NCBI GenBank assembly: GCA_038106185.1
Contig: JAYODE010000004.1
Coordinates: 87,146-151,145, forward strand
Length of the DNA stretch: 64,000 nucleotides
Origin: UBA4582 sp038106185
Lineage (GTDB): Bacteria; Pseudomonadota; Gammaproteobacteria; Pseudomonadales; Azotimanducaceae
Reading direction: 5' to 3'
Each line of letters begins with the position of its first letter. The first letter of the stretch is position 1. The notes below the pieces were generated by a model, which saw nothing but the letters and a program-made list of their open reading frames with translations, ran no database searches and had not been told where the DNA came from. This document shows positions 63,049-64,000 of the stretch, one piece after another. A program made the translations under genes and the position numbers.

Positions 63049-63729
63049 TCAACGGGCAATGAGATACAGCATGCGATTACCCACTGTCTGAGATTTATCA
63101 GCTAGATCCCCGATCCATTCAATGAGTCGGTAGAGAAACATGACGTCAACAGGATCCAGACTTTTTTCCATGCTATACAACAGCCGAGTCAGCTCTCCCT
63201 CTTTGATATCTGCAGCGTGCTCCACCGCATCAAGACGGGAAATCATGGCGGACACCAATTCAACCTCTTTACCACTGAAACCGGTGGTGATCAGTTCATC
63301 AAGCTCATTGAGCGCCTCAAGCGCAACATTTGCGGGCTTGACGGCTGCCTCTACCAAAGCCTGCAGAGCCGGCGCAAGCGCTTCCGGTATGGTCATACTG
63401 CGACTGGAAGTGAGAGCGACTATGTGTTTCGCCAGATTCGCGATTCGATCTTGCGCTTGCAAAAGCTCCAAGAGATCAGACCGTGAGACCGGCATAAACA
63501 AGCTACGGGGCAAACTCAGACGAATCTTGCGTTTCAGCTCATCCGCTTCATCTTCGAGGGCATTGATACGTTCGCCGAGTTGGGTCGCCTTATCCCAGTC
63601 ACCGGCTATAACCGCATCCATATAACCCTGGACCTCGGTTGCCGCTTGGGCCGCGACCTTCATGTGTTCCTGCATGGGTGCCACAGGTGATTTAGAAAAC
63701 AACTGGTTAAATAATGGACTGATAGCCAT
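63049..63729 (-). CDS. DUF47/PhoU-like regulator of Pit (TIGR00153 type)
   Basis: 226 aa from ATG 63729 (MAISPLFNQLFSKSPVAPMQEHM, the family's start). A TTG at 63780 is open but unlikely. All-helical PhoU-like protein with two three-helix units and Glu/Asp-rich segments (ALEDEADELKRKIRLSL and LDAVEHAADIKEGEL) that bind iron clusters in PhoU. Next to pit it probably modulates uptake. Confidence 0.9.
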   Translation of the reverse strand: MAISPLFNQLFSKSPVAPMQEHMKVAAQAATEVQGYMDAVIAGDWDKATQLGERINALEDEADELKRKIRLSLPRSLFMPVSRSDLLELLQAQDRIANLAKHIVALTSSRSMTIPEALAPALQALVEAAVKPANVALEALNELDELITTGFSGKEVELVSAMISRLDAVEHAADIKEGELTRLLYSMEKSLDPVDVMFLYRLIEWIGDLADKSQTVGNRMLYLIAR

Positions 63730-63840
63730 AACGTTATCCAAAAAAGTCTGCTCGGCATTATAGGCCAGATTACCCAACAATAAAGCCCGAGTTGCTTCTT
63801 TTCGTCGAGCTAACCGATCTTGGCGCTTCTTATTTTAGGC

Positions 63841-64000
63841 AGCTCAAGGCTGTTTACTAGAAGCTCAAGGATGTTTATTGCGAGCTCAAGGCTGTCTCTT
63901 GCCAGCTCAAGGCTGTTTACTAGAAGCTCAAGGCTGTTTACTAGAAGCTCAAGGCTGTTTATTGCCAGCTCAAGGCTGTTTATTGCCAGCTCAAGGCTGT
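63841..64000. repeat. 21-bp minisatellite at the right edge
   Basis: Seven full copies and a 13-base start of an eighth, unit AGCTCAAGGCTGTTTATTGCC, from 63841 and continuing past the window. Two endings alternate: TTTACTAGA (copies 1, 4, 5) and TTATTGCC or close variants (2, 3, 6, 7). The array lies upstream of the DUF47 gene. Confidence 0.97.

Noticed and set aside
62842..63105. Plus-strand ORF coding Lys-Ala-Leu-Val repeats, like a cationic amphipathic peptide
   Set aside because: It is the plus-strand reading of the 12-bp array, starts in the CATG of the Pit start codon, and has no ribosome-binding site or homologue I know. The repeat unit explains its composition.
21721..64000. CRISPR array
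   Set aside because: The repeats are directly adjacent with no spacers, units are too short, and no cas genes are in the window.

Overview
The window is chromosomal DNA of a free-living, probably marine or aquatic, gammaproteobacterium of the Pseudomonas/Cellvibrio-like side of the class. The lineage is inferred from gene content: an smc-zipA-ligA cluster (Smc rather than MukBEF, with ZipA), rdgC, uspE, a complete System I cytochrome c maturation set, many acyl-CoA enzymes (two crotonases, one acyl-CoA dehydrogenase, a hot-dog thioesterase, SDRs), an NhaC-type and an NhaP-type antiporter, and a Pit/DUF47 phosphate pair. I see no rRNA, tRNA, IS, prophage or CRISPR. The genus cannot be set from what is visible.

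Layout: 1-9.3 kb holds a glycine-zipper protein (cut by the left edge), dinG, a secreted sorbosone/glucose dehydrogenase-like protein, htpX, an MFS carrier, a PuuB-like oxidase and an NhaC antiporter. 9.3-17 kb is a minus-strand block smc - zipA - ligA - SLT lipoprotein - nhaC with overlapping ends, plus a zinc-ribbon/Smr-like protein. 17-22 kb has rdgC, an SDR/sulfurtransferase pair and asnS. 22-27 kb has an MBL-fold hydrolase and an RND efflux pair. 27-33.6 kb is mixed metabolism (thioesterase, RidA, AtoE-like carrier, SlyD, GNAT, OYE, VOC). 33.7-42 kb is ccmABCDEFGHI on the minus strand, split between ccmB and ccmC by uspE and a repeat array. 42-52 kb is hydrolases, RluA, acyl-CoA dehydrogenase, metallophosphoesterase and NhaP. 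52-64 kb is a transglutaminase/TPR lipoprotein, a CinA-type protein, uvrA, two Nudix enzymes, a Bax-like glucosaminidase, a crotonase, an SDR and the Pit/DUF47 pair.

The most striking property is not a gene. About twelve short tandem-repeat arrays with different units (6, 7, 9, 12, 13, 14 and 21 bp) are scattered through 64 kb, and all four 100-N assembly gaps sit in or at the edge of such arrays. Arrays inside coding sequence (zipA, the RND permease, the GNAT linker, and the alternative start of the adaptor) have units that are multiples of three and encode low-complexity linkers (Glu-Pro, His-Ser, Thr-Thr-Ala-Pro). Non-coding arrays also use 7, 13 and 14 bp units. Several arrays begin exactly at a stop or start codon. 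This looks like an active, genome-wide tandem-duplication process filtered by reading-frame selection.
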